Counted from the stretch's first letter, positions 1 through 11,126 are shown. The stretch: DNA of 64,000 bases from Symbiodinium natans (GCA_905221605.1 CAJNDS010001791.1:690729-754728), one strand, 5' to 3'. Numbers and translations: made by a program. The notes: generated by a model not told the origin, from the sequence alone.

Positions 1-1180
1 GACTCAAAAGCAAAAGGTGTTTTGAGGTTTTCCTGTTCGTGTGTCCTGTATCGCCCAGCTCAGGAGTTTGATGACGGCATTGAGGGTGTGGACGAGACAG
101 TTGCCGCTCGAATGTCAGCTTTGCACGGCTACACGCCAGATGGTCGAATTTGAGGTGCGGTTTGAGGGGGGGCATATTCTTCGTCCTTACAGCAGCAGTA
201 TTTCTGTTTTTGCCAGATGTTGATGCGTCTGATGTCCCCTATACCCTGAAACTCGACGTCTGATAAGTCCCTTAAGATCCTTTAGATCTGACAAGGTCAA
301 GGTCGAGCCTTTTTTCAGCCCTAAACCCGGAGCCCTACAGCCAAAAACGCTGTTCGGAATGGTTTTCAGGCTCCTTTTTTGCCCAGTTCGCTAGTCTCCT
401 GGCCACCGTCTTATCCATAAAGGTATGGCCCCTTGTGGGGCATAAGAGTTTTAGAACAACGCTTGCCAGGCCATGAAGAAGTGCCTCGGGATCATGCGGA
501 AATTGGCCAACAAGATGGAGGTGGAGCAGAAAGCGACTCAGAAACGGATCGATGATGAGCTGACCCCGGTGATCAAGTACCATGACAAGGACGCGTTTTT
601 CACTTCCGGACAGAAAGGGTTGCATGCTCATCTTACGATGAGTTGCTTCAGAGCAGCATTCCACATCCCAACCCTGAACCCCGAACCAGGGCAACTGCTG
701 CACATTGACCTAGCTACTGTTGAGGAAGAATCATAAGAATCCAAAATGGCCTTCAGGCAGGACAAATTCTTGTAGAAGATTGCCCAGTCACAAGCAGGAC
801 CATCGACCTATGAAGAGCTTATTTCTATAGAAGCAGCCCACCAGCAGAATCACCCTAACCCCTAGATGGACAAATCCTTATCCAGGACCAGGGTGGCGAG
901 CATCACCAGATACTCCTAAACCGCACGGAGCCCTTGAACAGAACAACAGGGGCACGTTGACCGATGACGAGGGCATCATCTTCTTCTCCAACTTCATCGC
1001 TCTCTGGGAGCCCTTTGGGGAGTTGATTTCGGAGCTGAATTGCGCTCAGGTGGGGCGCCGCGTTTGAAGCAGGGTTCATAGCACCCAAGTGGGGGGTTAG
1101 ATATACTGCTGGTGGCATCAAGAAATATTCCGGAGCCATATAGAAGTAGGGGTTGCGGCGGGTGGTAAAGATTTGGGTGG

Positions 1181-1217
<37 letters not shown>

Positions 1218-1330
1218 GGGAAGGGAGTACATGCTTCAGGACACCACGTGTAAAATTTGAAGAGCAACGGGAGCTGACTGGGTTTGCTCTGGTTTCAGAG
1301 GCCGAGGATGACAACTTGGACAACACCAGA
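1..1330 (+). pseudogene. Truncated second copy of the EF-hand-like gene found at 18.4-22.7 kb
   Basis: This stretch aligns along its whole length with 18,366-19,785. Matching exon-like blocks are 64-142 (26 codons, begins EFDDGIEG), 470-577 (contains MKKCLGIMRKLANKMEV) and 942-1049 (36 codons, EF-hand-like, contains GTLTDDEGIIFFSNFI). The fourth exon is damaged: its acceptor and first ~20 bases are missing at about 1291, and similarity ends near 1328. The 470-577 block lacks 12 in-frame bases present in the other copy. In exon 470-577, four of six differences from the other copy are synonymous in the proposed frame, which suggests past coding constraint. The left end is cut by the window, so upstream exons may exist. 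I read it as a partial gene duplicate that is no longer intact; an alternative is one end of an intact neighbour with exons outside the window. Confidence 0.6.
1184..1215. repeat. Poly-G run (about 32 G)
   Basis: Uninterrupted G tract in the truncated gene copy. The aligned place in the other copy (about 19,648) has only a short G run followed by AAGGGAGTACATG, so the tract expanded after duplication or is a homopolymer assembly artefact. Confidence 0.9.
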
Positions 1331-1367
1331 AGCCAAAAGTGTGACGCCCTGCAGGAAACCCAGACGA

Positions 1368-1440
1368 AAAGACGCAGATAACCCAAAAAAAGGCGCAGAT
1401 AACCCCCCAAAAAAGACGCAGATAACCCAAAACAAAGACT
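1368..1440. repeat. Short tandem repeat, unit about 22 bp (GACGCAGATAACCC plus A-run)
   Basis: Three to four imperfect copies of GACGCAGATAACCCAAAA-type units lie directly after the point where the truncated gene copy loses similarity to its partner. Confidence 0.75.
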
Positions 1441-3780
1441 CGGATGACCTCTTCTCCATAAAAAGTATCGTTGCACCGCCCATGACAAGTCAATCCTGAA
1501 TGCCTGAAGCTGAGCAATTCAGATGCCGTATAAGTACAGAATCCTTGACCCGAAGCCCTAAAACCAAGTACGAAATCCCTAAACCCCAAACCCAAAGCCC
1601 TTAACCCTCAACCCTGATCTCAGAGCTAGCGGCCGGCCCTAAAGCCGAACCCCCCTGAAACCCCTGAGCCCCCTCAAGAGCCCCAAAACCCCTCAACCCG
1701 CCGGGCCAATATTTTGGCTCAGCAGAGAGAGCGGACGATGTGGACGATGTGGATCAGAACACCAAGTCAAAACAGCGAGGTAACACTTAGAACTTGGAAG
1801 CTGTTCTAGAGGTTTTAGAGGTTTTTCTCGTTTTTAGATCTTGCAGCCTCTCCTTTTTGCGCCGCTGCTGCGACTTGCACTGCTTTGGAGGCAGAACAAT
1901 TGCTTCCAAGCCAAACCCTACGTTGCTCATGGTGCAGAGGGTGAGGCCTCTACCGTAGTTCAAACCCGATACAAACCTATACCCCAAACCCAAGCCCTTT
2001 TCGCTGCACTTTAACCGCCATACCCTGCACCTTCAACCCTAACCCCAAGCCCTATTTTCGCAACCCCACACCCTAAGCCCCTGAGGTCGCAATGACCAGT
2101 GCTACCCCGATCACCAGTTTCACCCGGAAGCTCTCCATACAGCAGCTACCCGACTCTGGATAGGGTTGCGGATTTAAGGTTTAGGGTCTAGGGTCAGGGG
2201 AGCGGGGTTGGGGGAGCAGGGGGGGGATCTTAAACAGCAAAAAGTCTAGTCTTTGCCAGGGTTCCAAGTTTCCAAGACCAGCATCGGTTTCACCCTAGAC
2301 CCTAAACCCTAAACCGCTTCAGGGCTCTGATTATTTTTTGGGTCCAAGGGCTAGATTTCAAGTTGCCTTGTACCGGGGCTTGTGGAATTCAAGGCCTCTC
2401 TGTGAGGGGTCGGGAGTTGAGGGATGAGGGTTTATGTTCAGAGTCCGCGTTTCGGCTGAGCCTTTCGCTCGCCTCCCCCAATCCAGACGGCTCCGGTTTG
2501 CTCACAAGTAGTAACGAGGAGTTGTGTTGTTTTGAGGCCAATGTGCTTCGGAGGTGTTGTAGGGTTCGCTCGAAGCACTATTGGGTGCTTGGGACCCTAA
2601 TTAACTCTCATATCTTTTCCGCCTTCTATTTGCAAGTCCAAGAAGCAAGGGTTTAGGGCTCAGGGTTTAGCGTTTAGGGTTGAGGGTGGAGGGCTTTATT
2701 GTTTCATTCTGCACGGCCCTAAACCACAAAATCCTCAACCCTACGCCCTCGAACCCCTACCCCTTGGAGATGACTGGTTAGAACCTATAGTACCTATAGG
2801 GGTAACTTCTAAAACCCTGAACCCTAAGATAAAACCCTTCAGGCCCACTTATAACGATTGAGAACCTAACCCTACTTAAACCCCAAGCCCCAAGAACTCT
2901 TCAAGTACCTAAGCCCCAGTGGTTTAGGATTTGGGTTGGAGGGTTTAACAGGGAGATCTGGGGTGTAGGGTTGAAGGCTTTCAAGATCTTTCAAGGTTTT
3001 GGGCTTGAGAAATTCTCGCCACTAGGACATGCTGAAATTTACTTCAAGGCAACTTTAGCACCCAAAACCCTAAACCCTAAACCGCCGAACTCCGAACCGC
3101 TGCCAGATCGACTGCACCTGGCACAACGACGAGCCTTGGCGTGCACTGAGGGAGCTTCGGGAAGCTAGGGTTGCGCCCGAATCCACTACCTTATTCCCCC
3201 CACCTCAACCACTTAAATGCTGATCGGTTGGACCCTGAAACCCGTACCGGGCCTTGTGGAATTCAAGGTGTCTCTGTGGGGGGCTGAGGGTTTAGAGTCG
3301 AGGGTTTGGGGTTCCGGGGTGAGGCTTGAGGGTTTAAGGCTTAGGATTTAGGGTTTAGGGGGAGGGCTTTATTGTTTCATTCTGCGCGGCCCTAAACCAC
3401 AAAATCTTCAACCCTACGCCCTTACCCCTTGGAGATGACTGGATAGAACCTATAGGGGGCAACTTCTGCAACCCTGAAGCCTAAGCTAAACTCCGTCAGC
3501 CCGACATAACAACCTCTTCAAGTGCCTAAGCCCAAAACCAGTGGCTTAGGATTTAGGTTGGAGGGGTTAAATCTTCGAGGGTTGAGATCTGGGGTGTAGG
3601 GTTTAAGGTTTAGGCTTCAAGGTTTTGGGTTTGAGATCTTAAAGTTTAGTGCTACTTGGTTCCTAGTTGCCCCCCCTTTCAAAGGTCACGTAGGGAGATA
3701 CTAGCAAGGCTACCCAAGTCCCGAATCACATAATTTCTCAGAACTTGCTAAGAACACAGTAAGTAAAAAAGGGCGGTTTT
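1441..3780. other. No gene seen; telomere-heptamer-rich DNA
   Basis: The stretch is full of single and short runs of CCCTAAACCC and GGGTTTAGGG in both orientations. No reading frame here looks protein-like or has neighbouring splice signals that fit. A sequence resembling a dinoflagellate spliced-leader end lies at 1,701-1,722 but is imperfect. Confidence 0.6.
2365..3640. repeat. Imperfect tandem duplication (2,365-3,010 and 3,243-3,640)
   Basis: Both halves share GTACCGGG.CTTGTGGAATTC, then GGGCTTTATTGTTTCATTCT, then CTTGGAGATGACTGG, then a block around TTCAAGT.CCTAAGCCC, in the same order. The right copy lacks about 210 bases that the left copy has between the first two blocks (2,430-2,640). 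No coding content is evident. Confidence 0.75.
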
Positions 3781-4369
3781 CAGCCAAGCCCATGTGTACC
3801 TGCAAGGGTAGTTTCTTCATCAGCGGCCTTCACGACCGCCTCGCGCACTCCGATGGCGTTGGCAGCTTGGACCCTGCGTCCGAATTTTATGTCTTTTCCG
3901 CCCGGGGTCGATCTATCCGGTATGAAAAATCGCGTAGCTGCCTTTAGCGGCCTTGGGCAATGCACACCGGCATGCAACACGACGGTTGCCAAATGCATCC
4001 CGCGGGCAGCGAAAAATGCATTTGGCATGCCCTGGGGTGCATGCGGGGTCGTTGTTGGTCGCAGAACACCCATCTTTTTCTACTTTTGGATTTGAGTTTG
4101 ATCTGTTTGCACGCTGTGTCGAAACACAAACAGCCCAATAGACATAGACGACCGCACACTGCGCGAATGCGTTTTTCGCAGCCTGAAGAATGCGTTTTGG
4201 TCTTGCTTTGGTCTTGCTTTCCACACTTGCACTGATACTGATACTGGATTCTCTCCTTCTGCATTTTCCGAAGGGAAACAGAGCTGAATGCATGTAGACA
4301 TTAGAATTGTGGGGGAAAGTGATATTTCTAGTAGAGGCGATGAAAGATTAACTAGACAACCTTGAACAG
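3781..4369. other. Possible exon on either strand at about 3,792-3,945; otherwise nothing clear
   Basis: From 3,792 the plus strand is open (contains SLDPASEFYVFSARG) after an AAG|G acceptor, and the minus strand is open over the same bases (contains GGKDIKFGRRVQAANAIGV). Both look protein-like and no neighbour decides between them. The remainder to 4,369 has many overlapping open frames with no splice support. Confidence 0.3.
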
Positions 4370-4456
4370 GAAGAAAAGAAAGTCGCGATACGGCAACAGA
4401 GAAAGAAGTGTCCCTGCTTTGGCTTTACTCACTTACAGTGTTGTAACCCGAGTTGA
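4370..4456 (+). CDS. Candidate terminal exon, Lys-rich and Cys-rich, unrecognised
   Basis: After a GAACAG|G acceptor the frame runs 28 codons to TGA. It starts EEKKVAIRQQRKK and ends with a cysteine cluster (CPCFGFTHLQCCNPS). The AG|G acceptor matches the pattern of the better-supported genes here. No upstream exon was found that fits, so the gene it belongs to is unknown, and it could be a chance frame. Confidence 0.3.
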   Translation, partial: EEKKVAIRQQRKKCPCFGFTHLQCCNPS

Positions 4457-5657
4457 TTTTATTGATAAATTACATCAGGTGTTTGGTAAGAATATTAATC
4501 GACTGTCATGCAGCTAGTTTCGCTGGAGGCGCTGCCGCTGCAATGGGACGCGGCGGCTCCGGCAACTGACGTGTTCGCGAGGCGCGTTTCGGGTTTTTAG
4601 ACTTCGACCTCCAGGTCTTGTGGGTTTACCCCCCCCCCCCTCCCCCGCACGATCTCCTTTTTGATTTCCCTTGGTGTTTAAAAACCCTCAACCCTTACAG
4701 ACCCGAATTGAAGCTCTGAATGTTTCATACCCCCCCCCCCCCTCCCCCCAACCCATGTTATTTGGCACGCCCTCCAAACCCTGCTAGCATTGGTAGCCGA
4801 TGGCTTGGGCAGGCTGTCCATGCAGCTTGAGGCGGAAGGGGTCGCAGGGGCCCTTGAGGGGTGAAGAGTTTCGGGCTTCAGGCATTTAGGGTGTTAGGTT
4901 TTAAGGTTTAGGGCCTTTAGGGTTTAGGGTTATAAGTGCTGAGGGGACCACAGGGGTAATGCAAGGCTTCTGGGGCTTCGGGGGGAGCAGCGCGCCTAGC
5001 GACGCCTCCTCCTGCGGCTCCTGGCCTGCAAAGGTTCAGGGTTGAGGGTTTAGGGTTTAGGGTGCGGGGTTACTTGTGTTCCAGGCTTTTAGGTTTAGGG
5101 CTTGAGGCTTCGTTTGGTTTGAGCTAGGGTTGTTTGGGTTGGACAAAAACTGATTTGAAAATCATTTTTCTTTTTAGTGCCCCTAATCCCTATATGGTGA
5201 GTTCTCATTAGGGTTTAGGAATCCTAAACCCTAAACATTTAAACCAATTGAACCGTCAAGCCTAAACCCTGCAGCCTTGTACCCGAACACCGAGTGGCCG
5301 ACACACGCGATCGCCCCACACAATCTCCGAAACTCGCGCCCGAGCACCTCACCTCCCACCTCCCGAACCCTAAACCCTTAACCCTAAACCCTGGACATAT
5401 GACATGGACCGTGTGCATCCCTGCAGTGTGGTTGCGAGGCTGCTAGGCAGGTGGAAAAAAAAACCCTGTAAACCTTTTCAGTACCCCTGAACCTCCACGT
5501 ATGGACCATGGCCCCTGGTAGGGAGCAACTTGCTTAGGGTTCTGGCTTTTGCGTGATGTGTGGTTTTTTTAAGGCAGCTCGTTCAGTTGCTGTGTGCGTT
5601 TTTGTTAGGGTTTGGGTTTAGAGTTTAGGGTTAGGTTTTAGGGTTTAGGGTTTAGGG
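4457..5657. other. No gene seen; C-runs and telomere-type heptamers
   Basis: Contains two poly-C runs (about 4,630 and 4,731) and repeated TTTAGGG/CCCTAAA motifs, including runs of two to three heptamers near 5,050, 5,370 and 5,640. No convincing reading frame. Confidence 0.6.
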
Positions 5658-5738
5658 TCCTCCTCCTCCTCCTCCTCCTCCTCCTCCTCCTCCTCCTCCT
5701 CCTCCTCCTCCTCCTCCTCCTCCTCCTCCTCTTCCTCC
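5658..5738. repeat. CCT trinucleotide repeat
   Basis: About 26 near-perfect CCT units, directly preceded by three TTTAGGG heptamers. The poly-Gly frame on the opposite strand is a by-product of the repeat. Confidence 0.95.
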
Positions 5739-5911
5739 TGTTCCGGAGGCTTTAACAACCCCCCTCCCCCCCCAGATTTTGTCTTGGTTTCCGAGGTTTT
5801 GAGGGTGGAAAAACGGAGGTGGTGACAATAAAATATTCCTGTGGGTCTCAGGGGCGTCAGCTGTCAAGGAGGGTCTGCTTTGGCTTGTTTTCGAGGGTTA
5901 CTCTTAAGCCT

Positions 5912-6504
5912 GGGACCAGGACCCGAAAGCTGAAGTCTCAAGCTTAAAGGATTCTTATCTTACGCCTTAAAGACAGCCTTTGCTTAAACTTGAGGTTTCC
6001 TTGGTTTCCCGGCCTCCCCCATCTCGGAAATTATTGTTGCCACCCCTTGATTATTGTCATTTTGGATGCCCGTAAGGGGTACCCTTTCCGGATTTGTTTT
6101 CGATCCCCCGGCGGATAAGGATTTAAGTAAGGCAACCTTGCTTTGAGAACTCTGGCGGCTTCCGGAATTCCAGGACCCGGAGGCTGAAGCCTTAGGCTCA
6201 AAGGATTCTTCTCTTAAGCCTCAGACTGGCTGAGGCTTTGCTGCAGGGCTTGAGCTTCCATGTCTCTGCAACCTAGCAAATGGGTTCGGCTACTTCTTTG
6301 GGGCGGCTCAGGCACTGTAAGTCTTTCAAAGCTTTTTGCTTATCTGGGAGCAGGGACTTCTGTAGCAAGGCTGCCTGCCTCAGCCCCTCTGGAGCTGCAG
6401 CAATCTCAAACGAGGTCTGCTTCTCTGAAGGCCCAAGTCGGAAGGAGCTGTTTCTCTCAGCTCTGGAGCTGCAGCAATCTCAAACGAGATCTGCTTCTCT
6501 AAAG
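5912..6504. repeat. Two nested local duplications
   Basis: First pair: about 5,912-6,000 and 6,170-6,258, sharing CCAGGACCCG.A.GCTGAAG and CAAAGGATTCTT. Second pair: 6,388-6,431 and 6,461-6,504, sharing CTCTGGAGCTGCAGCAATCT and the following 24 bases with two or three changes, offset 73 bp. The second pair keeps one frame open (contains LELQQSQTR twice) but no coding support was found. Confidence 0.75.
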
Positions 6505-7851
6505 ACTGAAGCTTTTCTGGAGCTCGTTCAAGCCAGCTCAGCTGAGAAGTCTTTTCTGCAATGGAACTCTTAAGCAATCTTCAGTGAAATTTTAGGTTCC
6601 TGGCCAGCCGAGTTTTACAATTGTGACCCCGTTATTATCATCGGACCGCCCAAATGGGTTTGTTTACACACATCAGCCCGAAAACCTCCCGTAATGGAAC
6701 GTAGTCTTGGGCCGGGGCCCTCTGGCCCGCCGAACATTACTATTGACACCCCATTTAAACATGCCACCCTTACATTAGGGACCTTGGATCCCTGCGCTAC
6801 ATGAAGGAAGTATCCTTATTTAAGGGGTCTTGGGTTGTCCGGCTATCCGTGGTTTCAGGGGAACGTAGATGTCTTGCGATGTAGGCTTTTGGGCATGGGG
6901 TTTTGCGGGCTTAGGCTTTGTTCCTTAGGATCCCTGCAGTGCAAAGCCCTAACCCTTAAACCGCGAATGCCCCAAAATGCAAACCTGGCGGGGTTGGTTT
7001 TTAGTTTGGGGCTTAGTTTTCGAGGGGTCTGGGTTTTAGGGCTTAGTGTTTAAAGGTTTTGGGTTTAGTTTAGGTTTTAGGGCATTAATGTTGCACCCGC
7101 AATATTCTAGGGGGACGCTATTACGAAAAGTTTTTCGGCTATTCAGGATTTTGGCCCTTTGTTTTGGGGGTACACTATAATGAAGAGCTTTCGGGCCGCG
7201 ACTGTTTTTTTTAATGGTTTTTGAGGTCCAAGTTCTTAGTTTGAGATCTGGTTCCCCTCCTGACCCCTTCCCTGCCTGACTGTTTGGTTTTTTTTTTCAG
7301 GGGCCTCGACTGTTTGGGTGGGGGGGGGTTACATTATTAAAGCAGGTCCAACCCTAGGTGGTGCTGGGCCTCCCAGTGCAACTGACAGCCGACAGAACGC
7401 GGCAAAACGGCTAGTGTGACAATAGCAGCAAGTAGGACAAGTGTAAAACGGCTGCATCAGCGGCCATTTGCTCGAGCACTCGCGCGTTTCTGGAAGCAGT
7501 GTTGGTTTTTTGGCTTTTTGAGTTTGAGTCTTTGTTAATTTTCATTCGGGAGATCGACAAGATCAACCGAGCGATGTACATGAGCATCGCAAAGCGTAGC
7601 ATGCTTTCACTTTGGCATGCTTACATGCATGTTATGGCATGGTTTTCGCGGGACGGCGTTTAGGATTCTTTTGTTGAGCACACAAGTCACCGGCATCCCC
7701 ACCACAATATGACAAACCCCCTGCTCAGGTGGCGAGAGGTGTTCCTCTTTTGTTTGGGGGTCTAGAAGGGAATACATCCCAAACACGGGACAGGGCATAC
7801 AGCAGCAATTGCAAACAGAAAACGTCCTCCCAACTGCACTAGCCTATGACT
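6505..7851. other. No gene seen
   Basis: Mixed sequence with scattered TTTAGGG motifs near 7,020-7,080, a T run at about 7,290 and a G run at 7,319-7,328. Several short open frames on both strands lack splice or start context. Confidence 0.5.
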
Positions 7852-8157
7852 TCACAGGCCAGCCCAACGACTTTTTGCCTTCGCCAGGCCGGTGCCGGCA
7901 GCCGGTGAGTTGGATGATGCGCGCTCTGCAGACGCTTCGGTCGTGGACCGTGCAAAAGACCTGAGAGTTATGGGCCGAGAAGGCGGCTTGCATAGTGACA
8001 TGTCATAGTTCATCCTGAAACAAGCTCGGGCTGGAATCCTGAAGTTCGGATAGGAGAGTACGTACCTCGGAACAAAAACCTCACATGGCGCATTCTGAGC
8101 TGAAGGTGCCCCAGCCATCATGGTGAAGATATTTTTGGATGTCTTGACCACTGACAT
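7852..8157 (-). CDS. Small protein of 84 or 101 aa, unrecognised
   Basis: On the minus strand an ATG at 8,157 opens a frame beginning MSVVKTSKNIFTMMAGAP and ending at TGA (7,852-7,854). It can be read straight through as 101 codons, or spliced: exon 8,157-8,066 ends CCGAG|GTACGT, and exon 8,014-7,852 follows TTTCAG|GATG. The junction keeps phase (AG+G gives Arg, then MNYDMSLCK). The 51-bp insert has no stop and is a multiple of three, so sequence alone cannot say whether it is removed. An in-frame TGA directly precedes the ATG, which supports this start. The C-terminal half is rich in Ser, Ala and Arg. No family recognised. Confidence 0.45.
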   Translation of the reverse strand: MSVVKTSKNIFTMMAGAPSAQNAPCEVFVPRYVLSYPNFRIPARACFRMNYDMSLCKPPSRPITLRSFARSTTEASAERASSNSPAAGTGLAKAKSRWAGL

Positions 8158-9494
8158 TCATCCGGCTCGACTCTGTACTGTATCCTCAAGTCCCCCAACT
8201 GTGTTCAAGTTTCTGTGACGATTCCTGCTCGAGGGATGCACACTGCCCTTGATGTCACCAGCGGCCTTCATTGCGTAAGCTCTTCGGCTGCCGCTTACTG
8301 TCATCCGCCGCGCCGCTTCGTCAGGAAGACTCAAGTTGGGCATATGTTTTGAGAAAGTACTTGGCCAAGAACCCTTTTTACCCTGAATGGTCAGGTCAAC
8401 AAAAAACTTGAGCCGCATGGAAATTGGCGATACGAGCGAAGCAAACCCAAGAAAGCCTAAGCCCCAAATGTTGTGAAGCAATCTTACGCATGTCTAAGCC
8501 TTCAATCTTAGACCCCACAACACAAATCTTGGCAATCACCATCGCCATGACCCGCCAGCCGGGGCAACGCGAGCCAGACACAAAAGGGAGTCTTGGGCTG
8601 AGTTTCGGAGTTCAGGTGAGCAGGTTCTTTGTGGGGGCCATGGAGAGAATAAAGCAGCATCAAAGTGCGCTAAATGTGCACATGCGTGCGCTGGTCCCGG
8701 ATGTGCAGCTGAGTTCACTCGCATTTGGCTCCAAACCTGCAAAGACCCGAGTTGCCCGAGACTGCCGTTGTGTTTGTTTTCTCCTACCCATCCAAACTCC
8801 ATTTTCCCCCGGGCATGAGCAGATGGGACCTGCGGCGGCCATGCTCGTCGTTGGCACGCGAATAGGTTGAGGGCCAGGACAAGACACCTAAAATCTCTGA
8901 GCAGACCAGCCTGTGACACCTGAACATTTTGGAGCGAACCAGGCCAGAATTGCACCTCGAAACGCCTGAGCGGAACAGGCGGTAGCAGCTCAAAACGCTG
9001 GCCGGACCGGACTGAAGAAGCCAGACCTTGACACATGACAACTTATGAGCGGACCAGACTGTAACACCAAAAGGAAAAGTCGCAGATGGGGAGGGGGATA
9101 AATACGGGCATTACATTTTTGTTAGGGACACAAGCACACTGAGGCAGTCAAAGTCACCAATTCTACGAGCCGAGGTCGCAACATTTCACGGTGCCGTAAC
9201 AACACATTGCACGACGTTTTGTCAGTTTTTTGTTGGGATGCCACGCCGCTATCTTTAAACTTACTGCTGCGTCTTCCGGTCGGGGCGCCTGTCGTTCGCC
9301 CGGCAATGCCCGAGGTTTTCTGTCTGGAATGCACCTTTGGAAGAAGATGCGCTCTTCGAGTCTCGACCTCAGCTTCTGTGAGTGGCATGGTGGCAGCTGT
9401 CGTTTTCGGTATCGTTAGTTTTGTTTCGTGGCTGTAAACTTTGGGCTGAGCCCCCGCACAGCAGTCCTGCGACGCGTCCGGTAGTGCAGACAAC
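8158..9494. other. No firm gene; one possible minus-strand first exon
   Basis: A minus-strand ATG at 8,548 opens MAMVIAKICVVGSKIEGLDM and meets a strong donor (C|GTAAG) at 8,488, so it could be a first exon of the minus-strand gene ending at 7,852. No exon in matching phase was found between them. Overlapping frames on both strands at 8,424-9,036 have no further support. 9,040-9,494 is the region upstream of the E2-like gene; no TATA or clear spliced-leader relic was seen there. Confidence 0.3.
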
Positions 9495-10328
9495 ATGGCG
9501 GCGTCCGATGAGGATCAGCGCTGGGCTGCAGCAGCTGGAGTCACCTTTCCACTTGTTCTGACAGTCAGCGAAGCAAGTGGTGCGCAAACCGAAGTTACGG
9601 TGAGCTCGTTATACTATGCTGTGGCGGACTTGAAGCAGCAGCTCGCAAAGGGGATTGCCAAAGATCCGATGCACTACTGCCTCAAGCTCTTCGTTGGCGA
9701 GAAGCAATTGCAAGACGATGCCATCCTGCGATCCGTTGCGGAGGACCTGGTGGCGCAGCAGTTCAGCCTGCTTGTGGTGGTTGAGAAGGATGCGCTGTTG
9801 CCGAAAGGAGCCAGGAAACGTGTTGAAAAGGAGCTCGGGGAGCTTCAAGGAGGGCTTCCAGACATGGGCGAGATGCTGCAGGAAGTTGTTTGGGAAAACC
9901 CTGGCCGACAGCGGATCGTCGCCAGCATCAAAGGCAAGCCCGGGACACCCTATGCAGAAGGGGTTTTCGACGTCGAGTTCGTGTGTCCCGTGGATTATCC
10001 TTTCAAGCCACCCAGGGTGTCCTTCCGCACGGAGATTTGGGCGGCACATGTTGGAAAGGGACGCATCAAAGGCATCAGGGACACCAGTGATGTTTGGAGT
10101 CCTGCCAACACGATTCCCAAACTCTTGCAGGAAATCTACGAGAGAATGGAGAAGCCGGAGTTTATCCTTCGAATGTATCCACAAGAGCGAGACCGGGTGG
10201 ATTTGCCGAATCCGGAAGCTGCTCGGCAGCTCCAGGACAACCCAGCAGAGTTTGATGCACAGGCCAAGGAGTGGACCCGGCTCTATGCCGCCCGAAGGCA
10301 GCAGCACGAGCAGCCTGAAACGGCCTGA
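9495..10328 (+). CDS. Ubiquitin-like / E2 (UBC) fold fusion protein lacking the active-site cysteine
   Basis: Intact 277-codon frame without introns. The start ATG is in good context (ACAACATGG) and the frame ends TGA. Residues about 17-97 resemble ubiquitin-like domains (LKLFVGEKQLQDDAIL). Residues about 105-267 follow the E2 ubiquitin-conjugating fold: RKRVEKEL helix, the strand pattern up to YPFKPPRVSF (168-177), WSPANTI (201-207) and a typical C-terminal helix (EFDAQAKEWTRLYA). In active E2s an HPN motif and a catalytic Cys sit between FxT and WSP. Here that stretch reads WAAHVGKGRIKGIRD (182-196), with no Cys and no HPN. It is therefore likely a UEV-type, non-catalytic E2 variant that could bind ubiquitin or partner an active E2; this is inference. 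The lack of introns, unlike its neighbours, suggests a retroposed gene. Confidence 0.85.
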   Translation: MAASDEDQRWAAAAGVTFPLVLTVSEASGAQTEVTVSSLYYAVADLKQQLAKGIAKDPMHYCLKLFVGEKQLQDDAILRSVAEDLVAQQFSLLVVVEKDALLPKGARKRVEKELGELQGGLPDMGEMLQEVVWENPGRQRIVASIKGKPGTPYAEGVFDVEFVCPVDYPFKPPRVSFRTEIWAAHVGKGRIKGIRDTSDVWSPANTIPKLLQEIYERMEKPEFILRMYPQERDRVDLPNPEAARQLQDNPAEFDAQAKEWTRLYAARRQQHEQPETA

Positions 10329-11126
10329 GATTCTCCTATTTTGAGGTTTCCGACGAAAGCTTGCGAAGCAAGTGGGGGCCCAGCAAGAGAGAAGTTGCTC
10401 GTGTAACACGAGCACCGCTTTTGTACAGCCAGCAAGACGTGTTGGTGACGGCCCCTGGTCTTGTCTCCGAGAGGCGCGTCCCAAACACGCAGGACTCAAG
10501 GCTCGTACTTTCGCATGCGCTGTTGCGAAAAGCTCCGGTCAGCCGACTTGTGTGGTAGTGCTGGAACAGCCAAACAGCAACGTACCTTCAACTGGCTTGC
10601 CTCAACTCGAAGCACCTCGTACATGTCCTGCATCTCATGCGAAATGCATCTAGGCCGTCGTCGACGGCGTGGCCCGGTTCAGAGCCTGGACGGGCAATCG
10701 AAGGAGGCCTTCGGGATCCCAGAATGTCGGCCCTGTAGGCTTGCTGGGTCTGTGGGACTTTTCTGACAGTTCGGACACTAGACACCGGTGCTTTAAGTGT
10801 GGTCATGTGAAAGAGCACCGGCCATGGCCCGTTCAGTCTAGTGAGTCTAGTGGGTGCTCAAGTGAGGATGCGGGACATGGGGGCTTTGCAAGGTCATGGA
10901 CCTCTGGCTTGTGTTTGTGGATGATCAAACGGATTATGTGGGAATCTTCACGCCAACGTTGACACCTTGCACCCTCATGTTTCTGGCATGCATACGAATC
11001 GTACGCCGTCTGGGAAGTTCTTAGTGAGTTTGATCGTAGCACATATGTGCAGCCATATCTCAAATTTGGAAACCGAAAGCGTCCTTGCTGCTGAAGCTCC
11101 GTCGCTTGAGTCCCGCCATCTTCCGG
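10329..11126. other. Downstream region of the E2-like gene; no gene seen
   Basis: Several frames are open for 60-100 codons on both strands but none is protein-like or flanked by fitting splice signals. Confidence 0.5.

Noticed and set aside
3853-4301. Cluster of overlapping frames on both strands at 3.8-4.3 kb
   Set aside because: Mutually overlapping in several frames with no supporting junctions; only the terminal exon candidate at 4,370 was kept.
5652-5867. Poly-Gly frame on the minus strand at the CCT repeat
   Set aside because: Trinucleotide repeat artefact.
9609-10499. 296-codon minus-strand frame opposite the E2-like gene
   Set aside because: Shadow of the well-identified plus-strand gene.
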